A stretch of 64,000 bases of DNA from Dyadobacter diqingensis. GTDB lineage: Bacteria; Bacteroidota; Bacteroidia; Cytophagales; Spirosomataceae. Within the stretch, counting starts at the first letter, position 1; the number at the start of each line of letters is the position of its first letter. The stretch covers positions 62,001 through 126,000 of the forward strand of contig NZ_JAMXKF010000001.1 of the NCBI RefSeq assembly GCF_024220585.1, given 5' to 3'. The notes beneath the pieces were generated by a model. The model made no database searches, was not told the DNA's origin, and worked only from the letters and a program-made list of their open reading frames with translations. Made by a program: the position numbers and the translations under genes. Below are positions 9,406 through 18,652 of this stretch, piece by piece.

Positions 9406-10674
9406 TTACTTTTTCCTGATGGAAATTTTGAATGAGCCGCTGTTGTCGCCCTCGTTGTTATCATTGACCCTAAGCTCCAGACGGTGTAATCCCGGCTTAA
9501 TAAATTTCACAATGCAATTAGACCCACAAAATTTCCATGGGTCCGAGCCCGAAACCCGAAACATCAATCCAGCATGATTAATGCTGGGAACAATGTTATA
9601 GTCAGCTATGGAAAACCCAAAAAGCCCTTTGGCCCTACCATCAGGTGTTACCTCTCGCAGATACTGCCCCACAGTTATCTGGCCGGTTGCCGAGATTTCA
9701 AATTCCTCATTACGGTTTGTCGTTCTAATATTATGAAACAACACCCCCTTTGATAAGACCACCTCCGCCGCAGCAGGTAATGGTGGGTCAACAGGCTCCG
9801 GTTCGTACGGTGGGGGCACAGGCACATCAGGGGTTGGATTAATTCTGCCCGTTCTCTTTTCGAGCACGAAGCTACCTCCTTGCGGAACATGGATCATCGG
9901 TAAAAAACCGTACAAAGGCCGACTACTACTCCTCCGGATTGCCATTACATCAAAAATCTCGTCCTTTAACCGGCCCGCGGGCAGATCTCTGTGTTCCCAG
10001 TTATCCAAAGTCTGAATCAAGGCAGCAAAGAATTGGCTTTCATCGGGAACCGGACTAAAACTATCCCCCGCCGTGATAATTTCTGCCGACGGGTATTTCT
10101 TAAATATCTCAACCGATTCAACATTGACAGGCCTGCCCCTCTGCCTGACCAGTTCTATCAGGCTCCCGGAAAAACATGCATCCGTCAGCATCAGGAGTTT
10201 ATCACTTTTTATCGTCTCCTTTATCTTGTTGACCAGGAGCCAGGCCGGCGTCCAGGTGGTCTCGTCATCGACCATTGAATTTTGAAAATGAAAATAAAAG
10301 GAATTTCCATTCTGCACGCTGCCATGCAGGCTAAAATAAAGGAGCACGTTATCAGAGGGGGTTACTGCATTACTTAAAGAATCCATAAATGCCATAAAAT
10401 ACCTGCTTGTTACGTCTTTCCTTACAAATACGTTTTTCGGTGAAAAATTCCAGTCAGCGACAAGCTTCTTTTTCAGAATATCCATTTCTTTGGTCGGACT
10501 CGTCAACTTATCCCATCTTGGGTCCGCGTACTGTCCAACCCCCACCAGGATTGCGATATTTCTTGATGCAGAAAATGAATTTGCTGGAACAGACCTGGTA
10601 GGTTGGCCACTCACAGTCGTCACGAATGACGCAAAAACAACTGCAAAAATTAGTGGGTAAAGCTGTGTTTTCAT
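9406..10674 (-). CDS. Exported caspase-like protease with LecA-like C-terminal domain
   Basis: This 422-residue protein has a signal peptide (cleavage near VSG/QPT, about residue 23), then a caspase/peptidase C14 domain. The catalytic pair is visible: His117 in LYFSLHGS and Cys167 in LTDACFSGS. A proline-rich linker (about residues 285-300) leads to a C-terminal domain ending LRVNDNNEGDNSGSFKISI, which resembles the PA-IL/LecA-like galactose-binding fold. The same kind of C-terminal domain is present in the exported protein at 31967-33223. The likely location is periplasm or cell surface. The C-terminal domain may bind sugars or envelope components (inference). Confidence 0.85.
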   Translation of the reverse strand: MKTQLYPLIFAVVFASFVTTVSGQPTRSVPANSFSASRNIAILVGVGQYADPRWDKLTSPTKEMDILKKKLVADWNFSPKNVFVRKDVTSRYFMAFMDSLSNAVTPSDNVLLYFSLHGSVQNGNSFYFHFQNSMVDDETTWTPAWLLVNKIKETIKSDKLLMLTDACFSGSLIELVRQRGRPVNVESVEIFKKYPSAEIITAGDSFSPVPDESQFFAALIQTLDNWEHRDLPAGRLKDEIFDVMAIRRSSSRPLYGFLPMIHVPQGGSFVLEKRTGRINPTPDVPVPPPYEPEPVDPPLPAAAEVVLSKGVLFHNIRTTNRNEEFEISATGQITVGQYLREVTPDGRAKGLFGFSIADYNIVPSINHAGLMFRVSGSDPWKFCGSNCIVKFIKPGLHRLELRVNDNNEGDNSGSFKISIRKK

Positions 10675-10844
10675 GATTTAGCTGGGTTAGATTAACGTTG
10701 CCTGCAAGTTATAGAAGAGCATACCCGAGACGTAATACTTTTTTAAGATTTTTTGGATCTTATCGCACAACAGGCGACGCTTTATAGCATAAGATTCATA
10801 TTTTTATAAAAAAGATATTTGATTAAACAACTGCGTTCCTAAAC

Positions 10845-11816
10845 ATGAAACCTTCCGGAAATTTCGCATTAGCTGAAAAAATACATGAAATACTAAACCT
10901 CAAAAAAGATAACGGTACATTCATAATAGGGCATCGCCTTAAAGATAAAATGGATATTGCTTACGACAACTTGTGTCCATTTATGTTACTTCATGAAAAA
11001 TTTGTCAGAGAAAATAAGGAAGCGGAATTTGTAGAATTAAGTCGAGGACTTTCGATAAAACTGAGAAGTCTTATTGATAATAAGGATAAGAAAAAATCAA
11101 CTTCTTCTTACGAAACCTGGAAATCGAAGATCCTTGCGTCCAACTCGGGGACAACTACAATAGACGAGCTCTCTGAGATAATCAGACCATACTCGGAAGA
11201 TGACTTTCAATTCAAAAAAAGTAAAATTTTCACGCAAGAAGAAATTAACTATTTAGAATTATCCAGTATTAGTATTACCAATATAAGTACTTTTAAAAAG
11301 TATCTTTTATGGGCAAATGAAACCGAACATTTCGAAGACATCTTAAAAACTTTTCAGCTCCTGATCTTTATAATGGCAGTATACCAGATATCGGTATCTG
11401 GTATACCTGGCGATCATGATATTGTGATCAAACATAATCCCAAGCTCGAATCATACTATGGTTTCTACGACAGGTCCTTCGTAAAGCATAATGACTACGG
11501 TATTTGCGAGCTGACTATTTTCAATGATTATTGGTCAAGGATCATATATTATTACCCCAAAGATGTGTACCGGGATTCCGCAGAGTTATACGTATTTGCG
11601 CACGTCGAATATTTTACTGAGAAGGGTATTGTTATCATTAAAAACTTCGAAGATTTTACTGGCATTAAGGGAGAAGTATACAAAAATGGCCCGGTAGAAA
11701 ATTTCATTATCATGAAAAGCCAAGGGACCGCGGAGCCAAAATCCCTGAATAACATGATGCTGGGGTATACGACATCTTTCAATAGAAAAAAGGATTTCCC
11801 TATTGCACAACCCTGA
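10845..11816 (+). CDS. Unknown protein, probable upstream half of a frameshifted gene
   Basis: This 323-residue cytosolic protein is rich in Lys, Ile and Asn and visibly more AT-rich than its neighbours. It has an N-terminal helical part (residues 1-170) and a beta-rich second part starting near SYYGFYDRSF. Its last 8 residues follow an in-frame A AAA AAG heptamer at 11786-11792. Reading on in the -1 frame from there adds 240 residues, including the final strand that the second domain seems to lack. The joined product would be about 556 residues. No family recognised. The direction is opposite to the flanking caspase genes. Confidence 0.6.
   Translation: MKPSGNFALAEKIHEILNLKKDNGTFIIGHRLKDKMDIAYDNLCPFMLLHEKFVRENKEAEFVELSRGLSIKLRSLIDNKDKKKSTSSYETWKSKILASNSGTTTIDELSEIIRPYSEDDFQFKKSKIFTQEEINYLELSSISITNISTFKKYLLWANETEHFEDILKTFQLLIFIMAVYQISVSGIPGDHDIVIKHNPKLESYYGFYDRSFVKHNDYGICELTIFNDYWSRIIYYYPKDVYRDSAELYVFAHVEYFTEKGIVIIKNFEDFTGIKGEVYKNGPVENFIIMKSQGTAEPKSLNNMMLGYTTSFNRKKDFPIAQP
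11379..11406 (+). repeat. Perfect 12-bp inverted repeat inside a coding region
   Basis: The arms GTATACCAGATA and TATCTGGTATAC are exact reverse complements around a 4-base loop (tcgg). This is a strong hairpin within the gene at 10845-11816, about 380 bases before the slippery heptamer, so it is too far away to stimulate frameshifting. It could be a binding site for a dimeric protein, a transcript hairpin or chance. Confidence 0.6.
11786..11792 (+). promoter_or_regulatory. Candidate -1 ribosomal frameshift heptamer A AAA AAG
   Basis: The heptamer lies in the correct phase (A then AAA then AAG in the zero frame of the gene starting at 10845). A tandem slip of one base back enters the frame of the 11879-12514 reading frame, which is open from 11786 onward with no stop. 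A AAA AAG is the best known bacterial -1 slippery sequence (dnaX type). I see no strong stem-loop 5-10 bases downstream and no strong Shine-Dalgarno-like stimulator, so a simple indel in the A6 run is the main alternative. Confidence 0.5.
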
Positions 11817-12514
11817 TCCTTGTAGAGCAAAGCTACTTCAACACTAACCACAGGACCATCGCACCAGAGCAGCTCCAATTGAAGCATAATGAAACGTTTT
11901 GGGAGAAAATCAGGGAGGACCGTCACACTATTGAAGATGACGAGAGAGGTCATGATAAAAACAAAAATCAGCGTAATACGAACCTTATCGCCCCACTATA
12001 TTATTTTTTGTATCATAACAGCCTCAGTATAAAACATTTCGAACACGATAATTTTAGCTTCTCTACGGATCATAATCCTTTAAAAAGTATTGATGACCTG
12101 CCTTACATTCAGGAAAGCAAATTGATCAGACTGATTTCCGGCACCTACAGAGATATAAGCCTGTACACGGAAAAAGGCGAAAATTTTATCGTCGTTTCAA
12201 AGTTAGAAATTGATCTGTCCGGAAAGGTCGACATGATCGTACAAACACAAGGAATCGGATTTGTCGATGCTCAGAACAAAGACCTGAACAGAGGTTTTGT
12301 TAAGTTTATCGAACAGGTTGGCGGGATTTATTTCATAGTCGTAGCGATGCGGTACAACTATCGCGGCCACTATCACGACATGCTATTAAACCTTGAATTT
12401 AAAGTGCAAAATGAAAAGGCGCTGGAAATTGGGGAATTCATCACAGGACATTTTCAGCGAAAAGTATTTATACTAAAAAACCGCTTGCCGCGAGAATACT
12501 TTTTGAAAGAATAG
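11792..12514 (+). CDS. Unknown protein, probable downstream half of the frameshifted gene
   Basis: The frame is open from 11786 and ends at 12514. The only start codon near its head is a TTG at 11879; the first in-frame ATG comes more than 100 codons later, so independent initiation looks poor. Listed from 11792, the first codon after a -1 slip. It encodes a charged linker and then a beta-rich domain (LIRLISGTYRDISLY, FIVVSKLEIDLSGKVDMI, IYFIVVAMRY) that resembles the second domain of the upstream gene and a region of the downstream gene at 12535. No signal peptide. Function unknown. Confidence 0.55.
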   Translation, partial: GFPYCTTLILVEQSYFNTNHRTIAPEQLQLKHNETFWEKIREDRHTIEDDERGHDKNKNQRNTNLIAPLYYFLYHNSLSIKHFEHDNFSFSTDHNPLKSIDDLPYIQESKLIRLISGTYRDISLYTEKGENFIVVSKLEIDLSGKVDMIVQTQGIGFVDAQNKDLNRGFVKFIEQVGGIYFIVVAMRYNYRGHYHDMLLNLEFKVQNEKALEIGEFITGHFQRKVFILKNRLPREYFLKE

Positions 12515-12534
12515 ATGCACACATTTTCGAAAAG

Positions 12535-13551
12535 ATGAGGCCAAGTTTCGGTAAAATCAATAGTCCTAATTTCAGTGAAATACTTCAGAAAGATAAAGTG
12601 AGGAATTTCTTTAAAAATTCAGAATTTGACAGCTATTCCGACGCGTCTGCCGTACTGGAATTGCGGGGCATGTGGAATAGTAAACCCGGCGCAATCTTCG
12701 AAGGAGAATACTGGCTTTTAATCGGATCCAAAACCAGTTACACAGAAGGCTATTTTTCAGACAAAATTCCGCTTTTAACCGTATTCAGTGTTTCTATTGA
12801 CCATGATGCCAAAGTAACTTTTAATTACGATTACAATAAGCCGCAATGTTCGTCAGGTTATGTCGAAATAAATAATCGATCTGTCGTTTTGCTCCTACGT
12901 GGTGACGAAATGTTTGCAATTACTTTTAGCGCTGATAAAAAATTCAAGCATTGTTATTGCATTCTAACCCGGTTTAACCAAAATGGCGATAAATCTGAAT
13001 CTTATTTGGGATTGATCTGGGACAAGAAGAAATTAAATAATGGTTTTAAAGGACCAGGTAAAAAACAGATTTTCAAGGTTCCGTCAAATTACAGCATTAC
13101 GTATGCAGAATTAATAAAAAGCGGTAATGTCGAAATTGATCCTGAGATAGATGAACTGGATAGGCAATTTGAAGGACACCTTAAATTCCTTCTGGGCGCG
13201 GAAAGTCTTCGCATGATCCGATTGGTAGGTAATCTTGAACCAAAAGCGAGATTAAAATTCGACGAGCACCGTCGTATATATTTCGAATCCGCAATTTTTC
13301 ATCTCAATGAAAACAATGATGAAAAAGCCCGGATCGCAATGATTAAAGCTTATCAACAGGGATTCGCAAGCCTGTTCCTAAATGGCGAAAAAATTACTTA
13401 CCGCGGAGAAATTCCGGAAACGCTCAAAGAAGATTATCGTATTTTCCTGAGATACAAGAATAAAATATCCGGCTGCCATCCCTTACATCAAATCGTTAAA
13501 AACTTGTGGGGTGAAACGGCCTTCTATCAGATGTATCAATTCATGGACTAG
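12535..13551 (+). CDS. Unknown cytosolic protein
   Basis: This 338-residue protein starts 20 bases after the previous frame ends and is AT-rich like it. Residues about 40-170 are beta-rich (VLELRGMWN, YWLLIGSKTSY, VTFNYDYNK, SVVLLLRGDE) and follow the same layout as the beta-rich domains in the two preceding frames, suggesting a shared domain used three times. The C-terminal part is helical. There is no signal peptide or membrane segment. The three frames together look like a compact unit inserted between two minus-strand caspase blocks. Its stop is 8 bases from the convergent caspase stop. No function assigned. Confidence 0.65.
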   Translation: MRPSFGKINSPNFSEILQKDKVRNFFKNSEFDSYSDASAVLELRGMWNSKPGAIFEGEYWLLIGSKTSYTEGYFSDKIPLLTVFSVSIDHDAKVTFNYDYNKPQCSSGYVEINNRSVVLLLRGDEMFAITFSADKKFKHCYCILTRFNQNGDKSESYLGLIWDKKKLNNGFKGPGKKQIFKVPSNYSITYAELIKSGNVEIDPEIDELDRQFEGHLKFLLGAESLRMIRLVGNLEPKARLKFDEHRRIYFESAIFHLNENNDEKARIAMIKAYQQGFASLFLNGEKITYRGEIPETLKEDYRIFLRYKNKISGCHPLHQIVKNLWGETAFYQMYQFMD

Positions 13552-13559
13552 CCAGGCTA

Positions 13560-15305
13560 TCACCTTTGTTTCACCTGATAATCAATCTCTTCAAAATAGA
13601 CGATATTTTGAATCATATCCCACAGATTCTCTTTTTGTTCCGGAAAACTGAAACGGTTTTTTTCTGCGGAACTACCCGCCTCTAACCAGTTAATCCGAAA
13701 TTCTTCATCCTCAATCTCCTTCTCGCTTACCAAAATCCAAAATGACGAAACGGAAGGCGACAAAGGTTCCGTGGCCATCGTTCTAAAGAAGTTGGTTTCG
13801 TTGAAATCATTTCTGTGCGTAGAATAAAACCCCTTGGGGTCCTTTGTGTCGGGGTCCTGAAAACAATGGACCAATCCCTTTTCTTCTGTCGCGTCCAGAA
13901 TTGTAAAGTAAAGCTTCTTTTCCGGTGGCAAATTGACTTGGACGGTCAGGTTATCTCCAAGTTTCACCGAACCATCGGCGAGCGGCTGGCATTCCTTCTT
14001 TTCCAATACGCCATTGCCTTTATCGATATAATCATTAGCACAACTTTTGGAGACAACACCCAGTTTTTTCACATTCAACTCCCGGAGCGCATATTTAAGA
14101 TCAAGCTTGGTTTTTGCCTGATTGAGCGATATTCTGGCAGCGTTGAGTGCGTTTTCACGCGACTCAGAGGGCATTAAGGTATAGTTAATGTTCTTGGAAG
14201 CTTCAAACTTGTCGAAGAAATCAATCCGGACTTCCTTCTCTATCAGTTCTTTCACAACACCTTCGGCCTTGATCTGATCGTTTTCCTTGATTTCTAAATG
14301 CATTCCTTTCGTATAGAGCTGGGGATTGGGAACGTAGAATCCCTCTTTGTTTCCCTTAAGTTTATCTGCCTGCCGCCAGTAAGTTTTCGCAAATGCTGCA
14401 AAGTCGGATACCCAATTCCCGTTGAACAATTGTCTTGATGCTTTTTCTTTGCCCAGTACCTCCCAGCCCGGCTTTCCTTTATCCGGATAAGCACCACGAA
14501 AGGATGTCATCTTTTCAAAAAAGGCCTCATAAAATTGTTGGTAAGTTGGACAGATCAAAAATCGATGCAATGCGAAATCGATGGCGTTGACAAAATAGCC
14601 GACCCGGCTTTTATCCCCTATCGGTACCCCTACTTTTTTCGTAGATGCCATGATTCCTACGAACGTGGCGGGGCCCGCGTTCCCGGGTTGCTCCAACGGC
14701 TCGATCCGCTCGGACTCCCAGGCACCCTCCCCCTTGGTACCTCCTACTGATGTACAGAAATCGGCCAGATAAAGATAATGCCCACCCGAACCTAATTTGT
14801 TCATAATAAGCCTGTTCCAATCACCGATTTCATCATCTGCAATCGCATTGCGGTAATGATCGGGTAACCTTCCAGCCTTGTTTCGTATGGCGCCTTCCCT
14901 TGCCAGTGTAGTACTGTCAGAACTATCGATGCAAACAAACAGCTCATCTGCACGATCCTGGTGATCCCGGTCCCTGGCGGCCTCGTCCCCGGAGTAGTCC
15001 CGAAGCTGTAAGCCGTGCGATCCCAGGTACACCACCACGATCGAACCGGGCGGCAGACTTTGCGTGAACTTGTCCACCACTTGGCGCACACTATCTGCTG
15101 CAAGGTTCGTCCTCACTGTAATGTTGCCGGGTGGAAATTCCTGTCGAACCAAAATACCTTTCAATTCGGAAGCATTGTTCTTTAATTCATCCTCAAACGA
15201 GCTGTAATTGGCAAATTTCAGATTTTGAATGATCAGCGCATACTTTTGTTGATCTTTCCCCAATGCAGAACCCGCGATCAGGCAGAAGAAAAGCATCTTA
15301 TACAT
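13560..15305 (-). CDS. Exported caspase-like protease with DUF4384-like C-terminal region
   Basis: This 581-residue protein has a short signal peptide (MYKMLFFCLIAGSALG). The caspase domain has His97 in YLGSHGLQ and Cys184 in LADFCTSVGG; the usual DACxSG around the cysteine is altered to DFCTSVG. An unusually long insert rich in Asp and Arg lies between the two catalytic residues. The C-terminal part (about 430-560; LTVQVNLPPEKKLYFTI and later SSFWILVSEK) resembles the DUF4384 fold often found after caspase domains in Bacteroidota. It lies 122 bases downstream of the anti-sigma-like TPR gene and may be part of that regulon (inference). Activity is plausible but the motif changes make it less certain than for the other caspases. 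Confidence 0.75.
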   Translation of the reverse strand: MYKMLFFCLIAGSALGKDQQKYALIIQNLKFANYSSFEDELKNNASELKGILVRQEFPPGNITVRTNLAADSVRQVVDKFTQSLPPGSIVVVYLGSHGLQLRDYSGDEAARDRDHQDRADELFVCIDSSDSTTLAREGAIRNKAGRLPDHYRNAIADDEIGDWNRLIMNKLGSGGHYLYLADFCTSVGGTKGEGAWESERIEPLEQPGNAGPATFVGIMASTKKVGVPIGDKSRVGYFVNAIDFALHRFLICPTYQQFYEAFFEKMTSFRGAYPDKGKPGWEVLGKEKASRQLFNGNWVSDFAAFAKTYWRQADKLKGNKEGFYVPNPQLYTKGMHLEIKENDQIKAEGVVKELIEKEVRIDFFDKFEASKNINYTLMPSESRENALNAARISLNQAKTKLDLKYALRELNVKKLGVVSKSCANDYIDKGNGVLEKKECQPLADGSVKLGDNLTVQVNLPPEKKLYFTILDATEEKGLVHCFQDPDTKDPKGFYSTHRNDFNETNFFRTMATEPLSPSVSSFWILVSEKEIEDEEFRINWLEAGSSAEKNRFSFPEQKENLWDMIQNIVYFEEIDYQVKQR

Positions 15306-15427
15306 ATTGGGGAGAGGTTAGAGTTTCCGTCCAAAAATACAAAATACCTGATCTGATCCTAATCAGGTAAACCTGAATTATCGCTTATATTTCGGGCAAA
15401 TAAGTCCCTCTTTTCTCATGCCTATAT

Positions 15428-16282
15428 TTACTTTCTGCCTTCTGTTATGACAAGCTTAGCGTATTCCTGGGCAGGGGCTGACAATACCGGCTCTTTTGAC
15501 AACTGCTCAGCGACATTCAATGCCTGTTCGTCTTTGCCTTCGAAAAGATAAGCAACTATCAACCCGTGAGATGCCTCCTGGCGTTGCTTGCTGGGAACCG
15601 GATTCTTTACAACAGCCTGAAAATGGTTGATAGCAGATTTATAGTCAAGCGATTTCATGCTCAACCATCCCTCCCAGTAACTTTTGCAAATCGTTTCGGC
15701 TGTTGTTAAAGCAACGAATCTTTCCAGGTTTTGCCCGAAATCCTTGCCAGAGAGCCTGAAGAATGAAGTCTCGTTTATATCATCGGACAACGCGCAACCG
15801 TCCGAGACTCCATTGGTTTCTATATTCCCCATGCTTTTCCGCAATATCGGGATGGTTTGCAGGCCATGCTGTGCGATGGCCAGATCAAGCTTATCCTGGC
15901 TAACATATATCCAGGACAGACCAATGCACAAAATAACTGAGGCTGCCAGTGCAAGCCAGCGGAGCCGGGCAGTTTCCGGGATCCATTTTTTATCATTTTC
16001 AATACCCTCAATTTCCAACGGCAAGATCTTCACGCTTTCCGATTCTTGCTCCGTCCCGGTTAATTCCTCTTTCTGCGTTGCTTCATATAGTTCGAGGAAT
16101 TTCTTGAATTCCTGCTCCTGTTCCTCCCGGTTCTTGGCAATGATCGCTTCCTCGAGGTTTTCGATCAAAGCATTAAGCACCAGATCCTCTTCTCTTAGTT
16201 TTCGGAACGCCCGCTTTTCTTCCAACGTGCCATGGCCTTTGACCATTTTATTGAAATATGTTATTGTTAGTTGACCGTTCAT
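15428..16282 (-). CDS. Single-pass membrane protein with TPR-like C-terminus (anti-sigma-like)
   Basis: This 284-residue protein has an N-terminal cytosolic helical part of about 110 residues, rich in Glu and Lys, one membrane segment near residues 110-130 (WLALAASVILCIGLSWIYV) and an outer TPR-like part (YKSAINHFQAVVKNP, EQALNVAEQLSKEP). The layout is the same as that of the protein at 18653-19264: cytosolic region, membrane segment, TPR-like region. That suggests both are membrane anti-sigma or adaptor proteins. It sits between the large unknown gene and the caspase at 13560, all on the minus strand. The function as an anti-sigma factor is inference. Confidence 0.6.
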   Translation of the reverse strand: MNGQLTITYFNKMVKGHGTLEEKRAFRKLREEDLVLNALIENLEEAIIAKNREEQEQEFKKFLELYEATQKEELTGTEQESESVKILPLEIEGIENDKKWIPETARLRWLALAASVILCIGLSWIYVSQDKLDLAIAQHGLQTIPILRKSMGNIETNGVSDGCALSDDINETSFFRLSGKDFGQNLERFVALTTAETICKSYWEGWLSMKSLDYKSAINHFQAVVKNPVPSKQRQEASHGLIVAYLFEGKDEQALNVAEQLSKEPVLSAPAQEYAKLVITEGRK

Positions 16283-16314
16283 ACATGATCATGTTTAGCG
16301 TTTAAATTGAACTT

Positions 16315-17931
16315 CTATCTACTTTGTGGGCTTAAACCTCTTCGCTCCATTTCATTCCGGATATTCAATTTACCCATCGAAATCCATTTTCTGAGATTGA
16401 CCTCGGTTAAATTCGGATTGAAATCCTTCATATACCTCAGCATCAGCTTTGCTTTCTTTTCGTCCTTTTCCTTTTCATCTTCTATGGAGGTGGCTTTCTC
16501 GCTGGCTGGGGTGAAGCGGCTTATTTCTTCGTGATTTTTATACCATCCCAGGAAGCTCTCATGAAAATTGTCTGATTCGATGATCTCTATTAGCGCGGCC
16601 AGAATGTAGCGGGTGGTAATTTTGCCGCTTTCCCATTGATTTTTTTCCCTGAGATATAAATCCAGCAGTAGTTCCGATGTTTCATGGAGATAGGCATAAT
16701 CAACAACGGGGCTTGGAATGTCACTGGCTTCGTCCGTTTCCTGGCTGTCATTCGCACCTCCTTCATTCAACTTACCCGAGATATAGTTATGCCAGGCTCT
16801 TCCAACAGTCATCCGCAGGTGGATTACGAGTAATACCTTATCCTCCGCCCCCCTGGTGTTCCAGCCAAATGTTCCATTCCAGATTTTAATCCGCATTTCT
16901 TCAAGAATATGATCTGCGAAATCGATAGCTCTTTTTTCCAGGTCTGCTGTTTTGTATGCCAAGGTCATGCTGGCTACAAATTGCAATGACTCTACCATAA
17001 GCTTGGCATTCATTTCCAAATATCGTGTCCGTAAAGCCTTCACCTGCCCCGCCAGCTCATTGACCTCGTACTTTTCCAGCAGGATTTGCGTAAGGGTCAG
17101 CTCCGAGTTTTCGAAAAACGGGGTCGAAAGGGCGTTATCATTAAAATACCTGGAATAGGTCGCCTGTTTTCTGTCAATTACTTTTTTCAGCTTTGTAATG
17201 ATGTCCTCCTTAGTGGATTTTTGATGGCTTGCCAGCTTTGCGGCATTTTTCGTGGCATGATAGATATCGTAAAAATATTCAAACCGTAGCGCTTTTATGA
17301 TGTTCCTGATAGATAAGGTTTCTGAAATTTCTGAGATACTTTTTTCAACAGTATTTTCATTTTTCAGCTTACAAAGCTCCCTGTTCATAAAGTCGGTATC
17401 CGGTTCAAAGTCAGCTGGCTTACCCGCCATCGCCAATACATAGCATACTACAGCCTTTGACGGCTTGTCGGCATAAAATAGCTTTAAGAAATTGCCCTTG
17501 TAAGGATTACAGATCCAGCTAACGATCTTATTCCTGAACTTTCTTTCGCGGTATGTCGTGACCAGATAGTCCGCCAATACATGAGCCACATCTTTTCTAA
17601 ACTCAATGTCGGTAAGCATCCTGTTCCGAAATCCATTCGTAGTGTAAGCTGACCATTGCGTCAAGTACAAATAGTGATCGTACAACGCACCGGCCCTCAA
17701 CCTGAAGTTCTCAGCAGTTTCTTTTGCTTCCTCGCCTTCACGACGAGCAAGATCCCTCGGAGATTCATACAGACCATTTGGTTTTTTTCTGACGACCAGG
17801 TCGCCCATCAATGCGTCATTACTAAAAATTGACGCCTTCGTAAATTCACTCAGCCAGGTCTCCGATTCAAGAATTTTCATTTTGCCCATATGCTCGCTGT
17901 TACATGTTCGGATACAATTCTTCCATTTCAT
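16315..17931 (-). CDS. Large cytosolic helical protein, unknown
   Basis: This 538-residue protein has no signal peptide or membrane segment. It is predicted to be almost wholly helical and highly charged, with a Lys/Glu-rich stretch near residue 480 (ATSIEDEKEKDEKKAK). Three start codons are possible (17931, 17889, 17880); the longest is listed, but the later ones remove a cysteine-rich head and are equally likely. It lies 32 bases upstream of the membrane TPR gene, so the two are probably co-transcribed. I recognise no family. Confidence 0.6.
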   Translation of the reverse strand: MKWKNCIRTCNSEHMGKMKILESETWLSEFTKASIFSNDALMGDLVVRKKPNGLYESPRDLARREGEEAKETAENFRLRAGALYDHYLYLTQWSAYTTNGFRNRMLTDIEFRKDVAHVLADYLVTTYRERKFRNKIVSWICNPYKGNFLKLFYADKPSKAVVCYVLAMAGKPADFEPDTDFMNRELCKLKNENTVEKSISEISETLSIRNIIKALRFEYFYDIYHATKNAAKLASHQKSTKEDIITKLKKVIDRKQATYSRYFNDNALSTPFFENSELTLTQILLEKYEVNELAGQVKALRTRYLEMNAKLMVESLQFVASMTLAYKTADLEKRAIDFADHILEEMRIKIWNGTFGWNTRGAEDKVLLVIHLRMTVGRAWHNYISGKLNEGGANDSQETDEASDIPSPVVDYAYLHETSELLLDLYLREKNQWESGKITTRYILAALIEIIESDNFHESFLGWYKNHEEISRFTPASEKATSIEDEKEKDEKKAKLMLRYMKDFNPNLTEVNLRKWISMGKLNIRNEMERRGLSPQSR

Positions 17932-18014
17932 CCATGTATAGCATGAGGATGCACTGTTGTGAGTGCGAAAAGCAAAATATTTTCTAAAATCTTGGCAATT
18001 TCGATAAATTGCTA

Positions 18015-18440
18015 CTAAAAGTCCACAAATTCTTGTTTAAATATCATTTTATTACCAATGAATTGTTCCAGTTTGTAGCTCAGCCTGTCGCCTTCCTCGA
18101 ATTGCAGAATCAGATGGTCGTCGAATGCGTACCACCATCCTCCGCTCGCCGGCTTTGGCTGAGGAGGTCTAATTTTTCCCTTAATTATCTCTGTCAGGTA
18201 CACATTAAACACTCCATTCTTAAAAAAGCGACAGATGTAGAAAGCCTGTTGCTTCTCCGGAATGCCATTAGGGACACCTTGCTCCGGAGGATCAACAATT
18301 ATTATTTCCCCCTGGCTTAATATCCAGGTAGAAGAAGTGAGTTGATCGATATTAATGCTCGGTTTTTTTGTTTGACCGTACTGATAAGCAGCACCGCATT
18401 GAAGGCATAAGAAGATACAAAGAATCCAGATTTTTATCAT
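18015..18440 (-). CDS. Exported lipocalin-like small protein
   Basis: The frame opens at 18536, but the ATG at 18440 gives a normal signal peptide (MIKIWILCIFLCLQCGAAYQ), so it is preferred. The mature part is about 120 residues and beta-rich, with a lipocalin-like sequence pattern: LTSSTWILSQGE at the start, FKNGVFNVYL, then HLILQFEEGDRLSYKLEQF. Similar small lipocalin-like domains are common in exported Bacteroidota proteins. The gene lies between the sigma/anti-sigma pair and the large helical protein. Ligand and role are unknown. Confidence 0.55.
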   Translation of the reverse strand: MIKIWILCIFLCLQCGAAYQYGQTKKPSINIDQLTSSTWILSQGEIIIVDPPEQGVPNGIPEKQQAFYICRFFKNGVFNVYLTEIIKGKIRPPQPKPASGGWWYAFDDHLILQFEEGDRLSYKLEQFIGNKMIFKQEFVDF

Positions 18441-18652
18441 GTAATTTAATGCCCTCCTATGCAACTTCACAAAGAGCAGTAAAGTATCTCTTTTAAAAGA
18501 CAGCAGGAGGTTTACATGCTTATGGCTTTTGGTCACACATTTGTGCGCAAAAGCTGGAAAAATATTTTGTCTGGTAACTTAAATACACCGAAGCAATGAG
18601 AGCCAGTTGCAGCGCCGCTAAGTAAATTACCGTCAAAACTGATTTACTTTCT

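Noticed and set aside
11816-11879. Treating the two AT-rich frames as independent genes
   Set aside because: The second has no good start and is open back to the slippery heptamer; the joined reading is the better explanation, though not proven.
15684-16274. 196-codon plus-strand open frame rich in Ser
   Set aside because: Antisense to the membrane TPR gene; the Ser/Phe-rich translation is typical of an antisense shadow.
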